64,000 nt of DNA from Brachybacterium equifaecis (lineage in GTDB: Bacteria; Actinomycetota; Actinomycetes; Actinomycetales; Dermabacteraceae), in contig NZ_JAKNCJ010000001.1 of NCBI RefSeq assembly GCF_023509525.1, positions 900,653 to 964,652 on the forward strand, written 5' to 3'. Shown here one piece after another: positions 34,141 through 41,694 of the stretch. The notes below the pieces were generated by a model. The model saw only the letters and a list, made by a program, of their open reading frames with translations, searched no databases and had not been told where the DNA came from. A program made the position numbers and the translations under genes. Position 1 is the stretch's first letter, and each line of letters opens with the position of its first letter.

Positions 34141-34713
34141 TCAGATGCTCCGCGCGAACCTCCGGCACACGTGCACCCGTTCGAAGCGCTCGCGCATGGC
34201 CGCTTCGTCCTCGATGCTCCCGTGGGCGAAAGCGAGCACGGGAGCGGAGAGCCCCTCGGGAGCCGACCAGCCCTCGTCGGGAGTGTCGGATGTCTTGTAA
34301 ACGTGCAGGTAGTGGTCCGATTCCTCGAAGCCGCGCGAGCGGTACCAGGCGAGGGCCGGTTCGTCATCGCGGGTCCAGGCGTCGAGCGTCGTGACGGCCT
34401 GGGGCAGGCACCGCAGCGCTTCTTCGAGCAGAGCGCTGGCGATCCCGAGCCCCTGGTGATCGGGGTGGACGGCGAGGGTGTCGATGGTGGCGAGGTCGCC
34501 GTCGATCTCCACGTCGAGGATGCCGACGACGTCGTCAGCCCCCGCAGAGGCTGCTCGCAGCACGGCGACCAGTTCGATCTGGTTCTCCCGCGTGCGGCGC
34601 GGCTTCACGTCGTCGAAGTAGGCGGAACCGAGGAAGGAGAGGGCGCGGCAGCGCAGCCACGACGGCTCGTCGGCGGGCTGGTAGTCGCGGACGGTCACGG
34701 AAGGGGTCGGCAT
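34141..34713 (-). CDS. GNAT-family N-acetyltransferase
   Basis: A 190-residue protein. VRDYQPADEPSWLRCRALSF is the first strand and helix of the fold, TIDTLAVHPDHQGLGIASAL the acetyl-CoA binding loop (Q-x-x-G-x-A), and LDAWTRDDEPALAWYRSRGF the last conserved region. The C-terminal 50 residues are an addition of unknown role. The ATG at 34713 is preferred; an immediately upstream frame has no ribosome-binding site. Confidence 0.8.
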   Translation of the reverse strand: MPTPSVTVRDYQPADEPSWLRCRALSFLGSAYFDDVKPRRTRENQIELVAVLRAASAGADDVVGILDVEIDGDLATIDTLAVHPDHQGLGIASALLEEALRCLPQAVTTLDAWTRDDEPALAWYRSRGFEESDHYLHVYKTSDTPDEGWSAPEGLSAPVLAFAHGSIEDEAAMRERFERVHVCRRFARSI

Positions 34714-34785
34714 GCCGGGAGCGTATGCCGGGAGCAATGCGAAGGCCGAGCGATTATCCGCGCCAGAAAGCCCTACCCTGGCCCC

Positions 34786-35319
34786 ATGCGCTACGCCCTC
34801 TTCCTCCGCGGGATCAACGTCGGCCGGATCCGCGTGCCGATGGCGGATCTGCGGGCGCTGCTGACGGGCCTCGGCCTGGGCGACGTCACCACCTGGCTGA
34901 ACACCGGGAACGCCGCTTTCACCTCGGACGAGTCGGCCGGCACCCTGCGCCCCCGCATCGAGGCGGCGCTCGCCGAGCGCTTCGGCTATGCGGCGTTCGC
35001 GCAGGTCATCCCCCACGAGCGCCTGGCGGCGATCGTCGCGGACTGCCCCTTCCCGGTGCGCGAGGGATGGCACCGATACGTCATCTTCTGCGACGAGACC
35101 GCCGTGCGCGACGAGCTGGCCGCCGCCGCGAACCAGCTCGGGACCGGGAAGAGGGCCGACGGCGCCTTCGAGCAGGTCGCCCCCGGCGAGGGCGTCCTCT
35201 ACTGGTCCTGCCCGAAGGGCTCCACCGTCGGCACGCCGTTCGCCGCGGTGCTCGCGAAGACGCGCTTCAAGGCCTCCACCACGAACCGGAACATCCAGAC
35301 GCTCGCGAAGATGGTCTGA
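34786..35319 (+). CDS. DUF1697-family protein
   Basis: A 177-residue protein that starts with the family signature MRYALFLRGINVGRIRVPMA and contains WLNTGNAAFTSDE and the C-terminal TTNRNIQTLAKM, in which the R-N-x-x-T motif ends the domain. DUF1697 proteins are small, cytoplasmic and functionally uncharacterised. It is followed by the cyclase-like gene after 21 bp. Confidence 0.85.
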   Translation: MRYALFLRGINVGRIRVPMADLRALLTGLGLGDVTTWLNTGNAAFTSDESAGTLRPRIEAALAERFGYAAFAQVIPHERLAAIVADCPFPVREGWHRYVIFCDETAVRDELAAAANQLGTGKRADGAFEQVAPGEGVLYWSCPKGSTVGTPFAAVLAKTRFKASTTNRNIQTLAKMV

Positions 35320-35340
35320 CCCCTCCCCTACGATCGCCCC

Positions 35341-36429
35341 ATGACCGAGACCCCGCTGATCACCTGGCTGCTGGATACCGATCCCGCCCTGCGCTGGCAG
35401 GTGCAGCGCGATCTGCTGGGGGCCGACGAAACCACCTGGCAGGCGACCCGCGCCCGCGTCGCGACCGAGGGGCTCGGCGCCGACCTCCTCTCCCATCAGG
35501 ACGATGACGGGCGCTGGGCCGCCGGCGCATACTTCCCCGGCGGCACCGACTGGTTCGACGGGCCGGACGCCGAGGAGCACGCGGCCCTGCCCGGCCAGCC
35601 GTGGACGGCGACGACCTGGTCCCTCACGATGCTGCGGGAATGGGGCGCGGACCCGTCGGCCCTGCGCGTCGCGGACACCGTCGCCGCCCTCGAGCGCAGC
35701 GCCCGCTGGGAGTACGACGATCTGCCCTACTGGGAGGGCGAGGTCGACTGCTGCATCAACGCGATGACGCTCGAGAACGGGCTGTGGCTGGGCCGGGACA
35801 TGCGCCACCTCGCGCGCTGGTTCGTGGCACATCAGCTGGCCGACGGCGGCTGGAACTGCGAATGGGTCGAGGGCGCGGAGGTCAGCAGCGTGCACTCCAC
35901 CCTGAACGCGCTGAAGGGCCTGATCGCCTACGAGAGCGCAGTGCGCAGCGGCGCCGCCCCGGCCGACGACACCCTGCCGCAGATCCGCGCCGCCCGCCGC
36001 CGCGGCGAGGAGTACCTGCTTCAGCGGCGTCTGATGCGGCGCCTGCGGGACGGCGCGCTGATCGGTCCCTTCATCACCAACCTCGCCTATCCCCTGCGCC
36101 ACGTCGCGAGCATCCTGAACTCCCTGACCTACTTCCGCGCCGCCCACCTCGCCGAGACGCGCTGGGCTGGTGCCGACTCTGGCACCGGTGCCGACGACAG
36201 CCCCGCACGCCCCGATCCGCGGCTCGCCGATGCGATCGAGGCGCTCCGGGCTCAGCAGGGACCGGACGGCCGCTTCCTCCAGGGCCGCGTGCTGCCCGGG
36301 GCGGTATGGTCGCCGATCGATGTGCTCGAAGGCGAGCCCTCCCCCTGGGTCACGTTCCTGGGGCTGCGGATCCTGCAGTGGTGGGATGCGGAGCCCGAAG
36401 CCGCCCTGCGCCTCCAGCTGGAGATCTGA
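35341..36429 (+). CDS. Squalene-cyclase/prenyltransferase-like alpha/alpha-toroid protein
   Basis: A 362-residue protein with repeated helical pairs of the terpenoid-cyclase toroid: QDDDGRWAAGAYF, LADGGWNCEWVEG and QQGPDGRFLQGRV are spaced like QW-type repeats. It lacks the DxDD motif of squalene-hopene cyclases and is too short for one. No signal peptide is seen. Bacterial proteins of this type are uncharacterised and may bind rather than cyclise. The ATG at 35341 comes 21 bp after the DUF1697 gene. Confidence 0.65.
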   Translation: MTETPLITWLLDTDPALRWQVQRDLLGADETTWQATRARVATEGLGADLLSHQDDDGRWAAGAYFPGGTDWFDGPDAEEHAALPGQPWTATTWSLTMLREWGADPSALRVADTVAALERSARWEYDDLPYWEGEVDCCINAMTLENGLWLGRDMRHLARWFVAHQLADGGWNCEWVEGAEVSSVHSTLNALKGLIAYESAVRSGAAPADDTLPQIRAARRRGEEYLLQRRLMRRLRDGALIGPFITNLAYPLRHVASILNSLTYFRAAHLAETRWAGADSGTGADDSPARPDPRLADAIEALRAQQGPDGRFLQGRVLPGAVWSPIDVLEGEPSPWVTFLGLRILQWWDAEPEAALRLQLEI

Positions 36430-36483
36430 CACCGACCCGCACGCCGTGTTCACCCACCGCCCCGCACTCCCCAGGAGCCTCCC

Positions 36484-36876
36484 CTGCTGATCCTCGCCCT
36501 GATCCTCGCGGCCTTCGCCGCTGCCCTGCACGTGCTCATCTTCTGGATGGAGTCGATCGCCTGGCGGGGGCCGCTCGCTCGCCGCACCTTCGGCCCCGCG
36601 ACCGACGCCGAGGTCGAGGCGACCGCGGAGCTCGCCTACAACCAGGGGTTCTACAACCTCTTCCTCGCGATCCTCACGGCGCTCGGAATCGCGCTGTGCG
36701 CGAGCGGCCACGTGGCCGTCGGCGCGACCCTCGTGCTCGCCGGCTGCGGGTGCATGCTCGCCGCGGCGAGCGTGCTGCTCCTCTCCTCGCCGCACCGGCG
36801 CGGCGCCGCGATCCGCCAGGGCGCCCTGCCGCTGCTCGCGGTCGGGGCGATGGGGGTCGCGCGGCTGCTCGGCTGA
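36484..36876 (+). CDS. DUF1304 membrane protein, probable CTG start
   Basis: A 130-residue membrane protein with four helices. The DUF1304 pattern is visible: ALHVLIFWMESIAWRGPLAR and the following TFG, then AYNQGFYNLFLAILTALGIA. No ATG, GTG or TTG lies early enough to give the first helix. CTG at 36484 is 7 bp after AGGAG (36472-36476), a good ribosome-binding site, so an unusual CTG start is proposed. The first GTG in frame (36532) would cut the first helix. Confidence 0.7.
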   Translation: MLILALILAAFAAALHVLIFWMESIAWRGPLARRTFGPATDAEVEATAELAYNQGFYNLFLAILTALGIALCASGHVAVGATLVLAGCGCMLAAASVLLLSSPHRRGAAIRQGALPLLAVGAMGVARLLG

Positions 36877-36917
36877 ACGGGGCCACCCGACGAAGCTCAT
36901 GCGAACTCACTCGCAAT

Positions 36918-36938
36918 TACTCTAAACCGTTTAGAGTA
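36918..36938. promoter_or_regulatory. Perfect 21-bp palindrome before the AlbA/ATPase regulator gene
   Basis: Arms TACTCTAAAC and GTTTAGAGTA are exact mirror images around one central C. It ends 5 bp before the ATG at 36944 and includes a TAGAGT hexamer (36933-36938) that could serve as the -10 of a leaderless transcript. A regulator bound here would block expression, so autoregulation by the downstream gene, whose C-terminus looks like a winged helix, is likely. Confidence 0.65.
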
Positions 36939-36943
36939 GGTGC

Positions 36944-38359
36944 ATGTCCGTCTCTGCCATCGCGCTCGCTCAGAGCGCACCTCCCGGCGACCGCCTGGCC
37001 GCTCTGCTCGCCGTTCCCGAGGACCAATGGTTCGATCGGAAGTCCGGCCGCATCGCCCCGAAGGATCTTGCACGCGCGCTCGCCGCCTTCGCGAACGCCG
37101 AGGGCGGGACGGTCATCGTGGGTCTCCACGGGGGCCGATATGACGGTGCCGAGCTCACCGTCGACAAGGAGAACGCTCTGCGTCAGGCGAGCATCGACTT
37201 CACTCATCCGCCGGTGCGTGTCCACACCGAGCGCCTCGACCTGGGAGACGGTCGATCGGTGCTGCGCTTCGACATCCCTGTCAGCGAGCACGTCCACGAG
37301 ACGAGCACCGGAGAGGTGTATCTCCGCGTCGGCGACGAATCGAAGCGGCTCTCCTACGCCCAACGGCGCGAACTCGACTTCGATCGCGGCTCCGCGCATT
37401 TCGAAGGCGAAGCCGCTCCCGGCGCCGATGCCCAGGATCTCGATCTGGACCTCCTTGCGGAGTACCGCTCATCCGTGGGCAGCACGGGCTCCGATGAGAC
37501 TGCTCTACGGGCACGGTCTCTCCTGACTCGAGACGGCAGCCTCACGCATGCCGCCGCCCTCCTCCTCGCGAAGGACCCGCAGCAATGGCTGCCCCAGGCG
37601 TCCGTACGGGTGCTCCGCTTCACGAGCGATCAGGCTGGCACGGGTCGGCGCCTGACCTTGGAGGCCGGGCGGGACGAGCGATTCGACGGTCCCATTCCCA
37701 GCGTGATCGCCTCGGCCTCCCGCAGGATCGCCGAGTGGATGCCGCAGCACAGGGCGCTCGGGAACCGAGGTCGTTTCGAGAACATCGACATCATCCCCGC
37801 AGACGCGTGGCTCGAGGGTCTCGTCAACGCGGTCGTGCACCGCAGCTACTCCATGGCCGGAGATCACATCCGAGTGAACATCCACCCGGGGAGGATCGAG
37901 ATCGAGAGCCCCGGGAGGTTCCCCGGACTTGCAGACCCGCATCACCCTCTGGAGATCGCCCGATACGCAAGGAACCCGAGGATCGCTCGCGTGTGCTCGG
38001 ACCTCGGGATCACGCAGGAGAGGGGTGAGGGCATCCGACGCATGTTCGAGGAGATGCGCGTGGCCGGCCTCCAGGATCCGACGTACGAGCAGACGAGCGG
38101 CAGCGTGCGTCTGCTCCTGCGCGCAGAGCCCAGCCTCAGCCCTCAGCTGCTCGCCTCCCTGCCCTCGGGAGGAGAAGAGATCCTGCGCATCCTTCGCGAG
38201 CACGACGCTCCGATGGGCACGGGAGACATCATCGACGCCTCCGGGCGCTCTCGACCGTACGTTCGCACTGCGCTGGCGGGCCTGAGAGAAGCGGGACTCA
38301 TCTCGTGGCGCGGCACTTCCGCACGCGACCCTCGGGCGACATGGGAGATCGTGCGCTGA
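36944..38359 (+). CDS. AlbA/Schlafen-type regulator with ATP-binding (GHKL-like) domain
   Basis: A 471-residue protein. Residues about 20-130 form an AlbA_2 domain (EDQWFDRKSGRI, LAAFANAEGGTVIVGLHGG). A HATPase_c_4-type region follows (LEGLVNAVVHRSYSMAGDHI, IHPGRIEIESPGRFPG, ERGEGIRRMFEEM). The last 60 residues look like a winged helix (ILREHDAPMGTGDIIDASGR). Proteins of this layout are predicted DNA-binding regulators, some linked to stress or defence. A perfect palindrome lies just before the start. Function here is unknown. Confidence 0.75.
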   Translation: MSVSAIALAQSAPPGDRLAALLAVPEDQWFDRKSGRIAPKDLARALAAFANAEGGTVIVGLHGGRYDGAELTVDKENALRQASIDFTHPPVRVHTERLDLGDGRSVLRFDIPVSEHVHETSTGEVYLRVGDESKRLSYAQRRELDFDRGSAHFEGEAAPGADAQDLDLDLLAEYRSSVGSTGSDETALRARSLLTRDGSLTHAAALLLAKDPQQWLPQASVRVLRFTSDQAGTGRRLTLEAGRDERFDGPIPSVIASASRRIAEWMPQHRALGNRGRFENIDIIPADAWLEGLVNAVVHRSYSMAGDHIRVNIHPGRIEIESPGRFPGLADPHHPLEIARYARNPRIARVCSDLGITQERGEGIRRMFEEMRVAGLQDPTYEQTSGSVRLLLRAEPSLSPQLLASLPSGGEEILRILREHDAPMGTGDIIDASGRSRPYVRTALAGLREAGLISWRGTSARDPRATWEIVR

Positions 38360-38386
38360 TCTTCCCGCTCTGCGAAGATTGCCCGC

Positions 38387-38806
38387 ATGAGCTTCTTCCT
38401 CTCCTGCCCCGTGGCCGACGTCGAGCGCGCGACCGCCTTCTACCTCGCCCTCGGGTGGACCCTGAACCCCGAGATGTCCCGCGAGGACGTCTCATGCATC
38501 GAGATGGCTCCCGGCCAGTTCCTCATGCTCGCGAGCCGCGAGATGTACGCGAGCGTCGGCGGCACCGAGGACGTCATCGGCGGGCCGGACACCCCCTCCA
38601 AGGTGAACGTCTCCTTCGACCTGCCGAGCCGCGAGGCGGTCGACGAGCTGCTCGCGCGCGCGGAGGCCGCCGGCGCCCGCATCGGCGACACCGACGAGTA
38701 CCCGTTCATGTACCAGCGCCAGTTCGACGACCTCGACGGCTACCACTACTCGCCGTTCTGGATGGCACCTCAGGAGGGCGCGGGCTCCGGGGACGCCGCG
38801 GCCTGA
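38387..38806 (+). CDS. VOC-family (glyoxalase/bleomycin-resistance-like) protein
   Basis: A 139-residue protein of the VOC superfamily, with two beta-alpha-beta-beta-beta units. LSCPVADVERATAFYLALGW is the first, and VSFDLPSREAVDELLARAEA the second. The C-terminal FDDLDGYHYSPFWM motif is typical of PhnB/YaeR-like lactoylglutathione-lyase relatives. Substrate unknown. The last 37 bp overlap the convergent HAD gene. Confidence 0.75.
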   Translation: MSFFLSCPVADVERATAFYLALGWTLNPEMSREDVSCIEMAPGQFLMLASREMYASVGGTEDVIGGPDTPSKVNVSFDLPSREAVDELLARAEAAGARIGDTDEYPFMYQRQFDDLDGYHYSPFWMAPQEGAGSGDAAA

Positions 38807-39621
38807 CCCCCTGAGAGCAGGGCCTCGAGCGCCTGGGCGACACCGTCCTCGGTGTTCGCGGGGCACGTCCGATCCGCGATCGCGAGGACGTCCTCGTGGG
38901 CGCCGGCCACGGCCCAACCGGTCCCGGCCCAGGTGAGCATCGGGATGTCGTTGGGCATGTCCCCGAACGCCCAGACCTCCTCGCGGGTGATCCCGAGGCT
39001 CTCGCACCAGCGGGCGAGCGCGGCGGCCTTGGTGACGCCGACGGGGCCGATCTCCGCGAGACCGTCGGCCCCCGAGCTCGACAGCAGCGCGCGATCGCCG
39101 ACGATCTCCCTCACGCGCTCCAGGAACTCCGACTGCCCGAGCGCATCGCTGCGCGCCAGGAGCTTTCCGACGGATGCCCCCTCCCCGGCGAGCTCCTCGG
39201 CGGTGAGGTCGGCGACGACCCTCCCGCGGCCGATGTCGGGGGTGCCTGCGAGGGTGGCCCAGAAGCCGTCCTCCTGCAGGAATCCGCTCTCCGTCTCCAC
39301 GGCCAGCGCCACGCCCTCGATGCCGCGCAGATCGCGGATGAGGGCGCGCAGGAGCTCCGGCGCGAGGACGGTGCGCTCGCGCATCCGCTGGTTCGCCGCG
39401 TCGTAGACGAAGGCGCCGTTCGCGCAGATCACGACGCCGTGGGCTCCGGTGATGCCGGCGAGGTGGTCGACCCAGCGCGGGGGCCGCGCGGTGACGAGGA
39501 CGGTCTCGATGCCGTGGTCCCACAGGGCCCGCCAGGCGCGCGCGGTGCGCTCCGTGACGACACCCTGGTCATCGAGCAGGGTCCCGTCGAGGTCGGAGGC
39601 CACCAGCCGCACGCGTTGCAT
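38770..39621 (-). CDS. HAD-superfamily phosphatase (Cof type)
   Basis: A 283-residue protein. Motif I DLDGTLLDDQG (nucleophile Asp in LVASDLDGT), a threonine motif VTARPPRW, a conserved lysine (VTKAAALARW) and GDMPNDIPML at the fourth motif are all present. This is the Cof/YbiV group, which dephosphorylates sugar phosphates or nucleotides. The cap domain follows motif I at about residue 85. The 3' end overlaps the VOC gene. Confidence 0.85.
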   Translation of the reverse strand: MQRVRLVASDLDGTLLDDQGVVTERTARAWRALWDHGIETVLVTARPPRWVDHLAGITGAHGVVICANGAFVYDAANQRMRERTVLAPELLRALIRDLRGIEGVALAVETESGFLQEDGFWATLAGTPDIGRGRVVADLTAEELAGEGASVGKLLARSDALGQSEFLERVREIVGDRALLSSSGADGLAEIGPVGVTKAAALARWCESLGITREEVWAFGDMPNDIPMLTWAGTGWAVAGAHEDVLAIADRTCPANTEDGVAQALEALLSGGQAAASPEPAPS

Positions 39622-39731
39622 GGGGCGAGTCTACGGAGCGTCCCCTGCGCCTCCGCCCCCCGCACCCCCGCGCATGACGCCGCCGCGCCCGCAGCTCCTT
39701 CGAGCGCGGACGCGACGGCGTCAGCGGTGAG

Positions 39732-41645
39732 TCAGCTCAGGCGCGAGCGCAGCGCTCCCGCGTACTGCTCAGCGTCGAGGCCCGGCACCAGGTGCCAGAC
39801 GCCCTCGCCGACCTGTGCGGCGGCGACGCCGTCACCGGCCAGGGCGTCGGCCCGCACGAGGCTCGAGTCCTTCACGGCCACGCGCACGCGGGTCGCCGCG
39901 ATCGCGGAGACGTCCTGCACGTTGCCCGCTCCGCCGAGGGCCTCGATCCAGCGCCCGGCGCTCTCGCGCTGCGCATCGGTGGAGTCGTCGGCACCCCCTG
40001 CGACGGGAGCGGCGGCCGCAGCCGGAGCCGCGGCAGCGACCGGGGCCGCCACCGGGCGGGCCTGGCTGGCGTCGGCCGCGACGCGCGCGTCGTCGACCGG
40101 CTGGGCCGGATCCACAGCGGCGTCGCCGCGCTCGGCAGCGGTCTTGGCGGCGAGCGCCTCGGCCTTCTGCTCCTTGGTGCGGTAGTCGAAGAAGATGACC
40201 ATGAGCATCGAGACGACGAACGCGGAGAGCACGCCCGCCGCGTACAGCGGGATGTTGTCGAAGGCGGGGATCGTCAGCAGCGAGGTGAACACGAACGCGG
40301 AGGTGTTCACGCCGCCGCCGATGCCGATGATCAGACCGCCCACGAGGCAGCCCACCAGCATGAGCGGGTAGATCCGCTTGAAGCGCAGGTGGATGCCGTA
40401 GAGCGAGGGCTCCGAGATGCCGCCCAGCAGACCGGCGGCGAGGGCGCCTGTGGCCGTCTGGCGCATCTGCTTCTCGCGGTCGCGGATCGACAGGAACAGC
40501 ACGCCGGCGGTGGCGCCGAAGCAGGCGAAGTTCCAGGCGCCCATCGGGCCCTGGATGTAGTCCGAGCCGTTCTGGGCGATGTTCAGCAGCATCACGGCGT
40601 TGATCGGCCAGTGCAGGCCGAGCGGCACCATGAAGGGGTAGGCGAGCGGCACCACGATCGCGAACACGAGCGGCGAGAAGTCGTTGATCGAGCCGAGGAC
40701 GTTCGCGACGAACGCGCCGAGGTACACGCCGATGGGGCCGATGAGGAAGGCCGTCAGCGGCAGCATGATGACCAGCGCGATGAACGGCACGAAGATCAGC
40801 TGCAGGTCGGTGGGGATGATGCGCCGCAGCAGCTTGTAGAGCGGGCCGAGCAGGGCGGCCATCAGCAGCGGCGGGAACACCTGGGAGGCGTAGCCGAAGA
40901 TCGTCAGCGGCAGTCCGAAGATCTCCACGATCGTGACCTCGGAGCCGAAGACGGTCTGCTGGGTCGCGACATCGGACTGCCCGAGGGCGGTGAAGCCCGG
41001 GAGCATCACCATCGCCATGATCGCGAAGCCGACCCACGGATCGGCGCCGAGCTTCTTCGAGGCGTTGTAGGCGACCATCAGCGGCAGGAACACGAACACG
41101 CTCTGCCACATCAGGTTCACGAACTGCCAGGACTCCGGCAGCGCCGTGCGCGGATCAGCCCAGTTGCCGATCACGCCGAGAGTCGACATGAGCGACATGA
41201 ACGTGATGATCAGCGAGGCGCCGAGCAGCGCGCCGATGATCGGGCGGAAGGAGTCCGAGAGGAACTCGAAGAACTTGTCGACGCCCGAGAAGCGACCGCG
41301 GACGCCGCCCGCGCGGGCCTGCGCCTTGATCTCCTCGTCCGACAGCTCGCCGCCCTTCGCGGCCGCCGGAGCCGCCCCGGCGCTCGCCATCGCGGGCAGT
41401 GCGTTGATGTCGTTGTACACGTTCTGCACGGCGCCGCCGATGATGACCTGCATGCCCGTCGAGCCCTGGGGGACGACGCCCATCACGCCGGGGATCGAGT
41501 CCAGGCGCTTCTGGTCGGCTGCAGACTGGTCGTTGAGCTGGAAGCGCAGGCGGGTCGCGCAGTGGCTGAGGCTCGCGACGTTCTGCGGGCCGCCGATCGC
41601 ATCGATGATCTCCGATGCGGTCGTCTGGGTGGATGTGGTGGCCAT
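39732..41645 (-). CDS. PTS sugar permease EIIB-EIIC with a second, cysteine-less EIIB domain
   Basis: A 637-residue PTS permease. The N-terminal EIIB domain carries the phosphocysteine Cys29 in LSHCATRLRF, and the EIIC domain (about residues 120-480) has ten hydrophobic segments and the sugar-binding GGISEPSLYGIHLR motif of the beta-glucoside/sucrose/trehalose group. After an Ala/Pro-rich linker the last 80 residues repeat an EIIB fold (LGGAGNVQDVSAIAATRVRV), but Ala583 replaces the cysteine. No EIIA domain is present, so the EIIA of the adjacent fusion protein should phosphorylate it. The exact sugar is unknown. It lies 49 bp after the fusion gene. Confidence 0.85.
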   Translation of the reverse strand: MATTSTQTTASEIIDAIGGPQNVASLSHCATRLRFQLNDQSAADQKRLDSIPGVMGVVPQGSTGMQVIIGGAVQNVYNDINALPAMASAGAAPAAAKGGELSDEEIKAQARAGGVRGRFSGVDKFFEFLSDSFRPIIGALLGASLIITFMSLMSTLGVIGNWADPRTALPESWQFVNLMWQSVFVFLPLMVAYNASKKLGADPWVGFAIMAMVMLPGFTALGQSDVATQQTVFGSEVTIVEIFGLPLTIFGYASQVFPPLLMAALLGPLYKLLRRIIPTDLQLIFVPFIALVIMLPLTAFLIGPIGVYLGAFVANVLGSINDFSPLVFAIVVPLAYPFMVPLGLHWPINAVMLLNIAQNGSDYIQGPMGAWNFACFGATAGVLFLSIRDREKQMRQTATGALAAGLLGGISEPSLYGIHLRFKRIYPLMLVGCLVGGLIIGIGGGVNTSAFVFTSLLTIPAFDNIPLYAAGVLSAFVVSMLMVIFFDYRTKEQKAEALAAKTAAERGDAAVDPAQPVDDARVAADASQARPVAAPVAAAAPAAAAAPVAGGADDSTDAQRESAGRWIEALGGAGNVQDVSAIAATRVRVAVKDSSLVRADALAGDGVAAAQVGEGVWHLVPGLDAEQYAGALRSRLS

Positions 41646-41694
41646 GAGGATTCCTGTTCCGTTGCAGGGAAGGAGGGGAAAGGGATGGGTGAGG

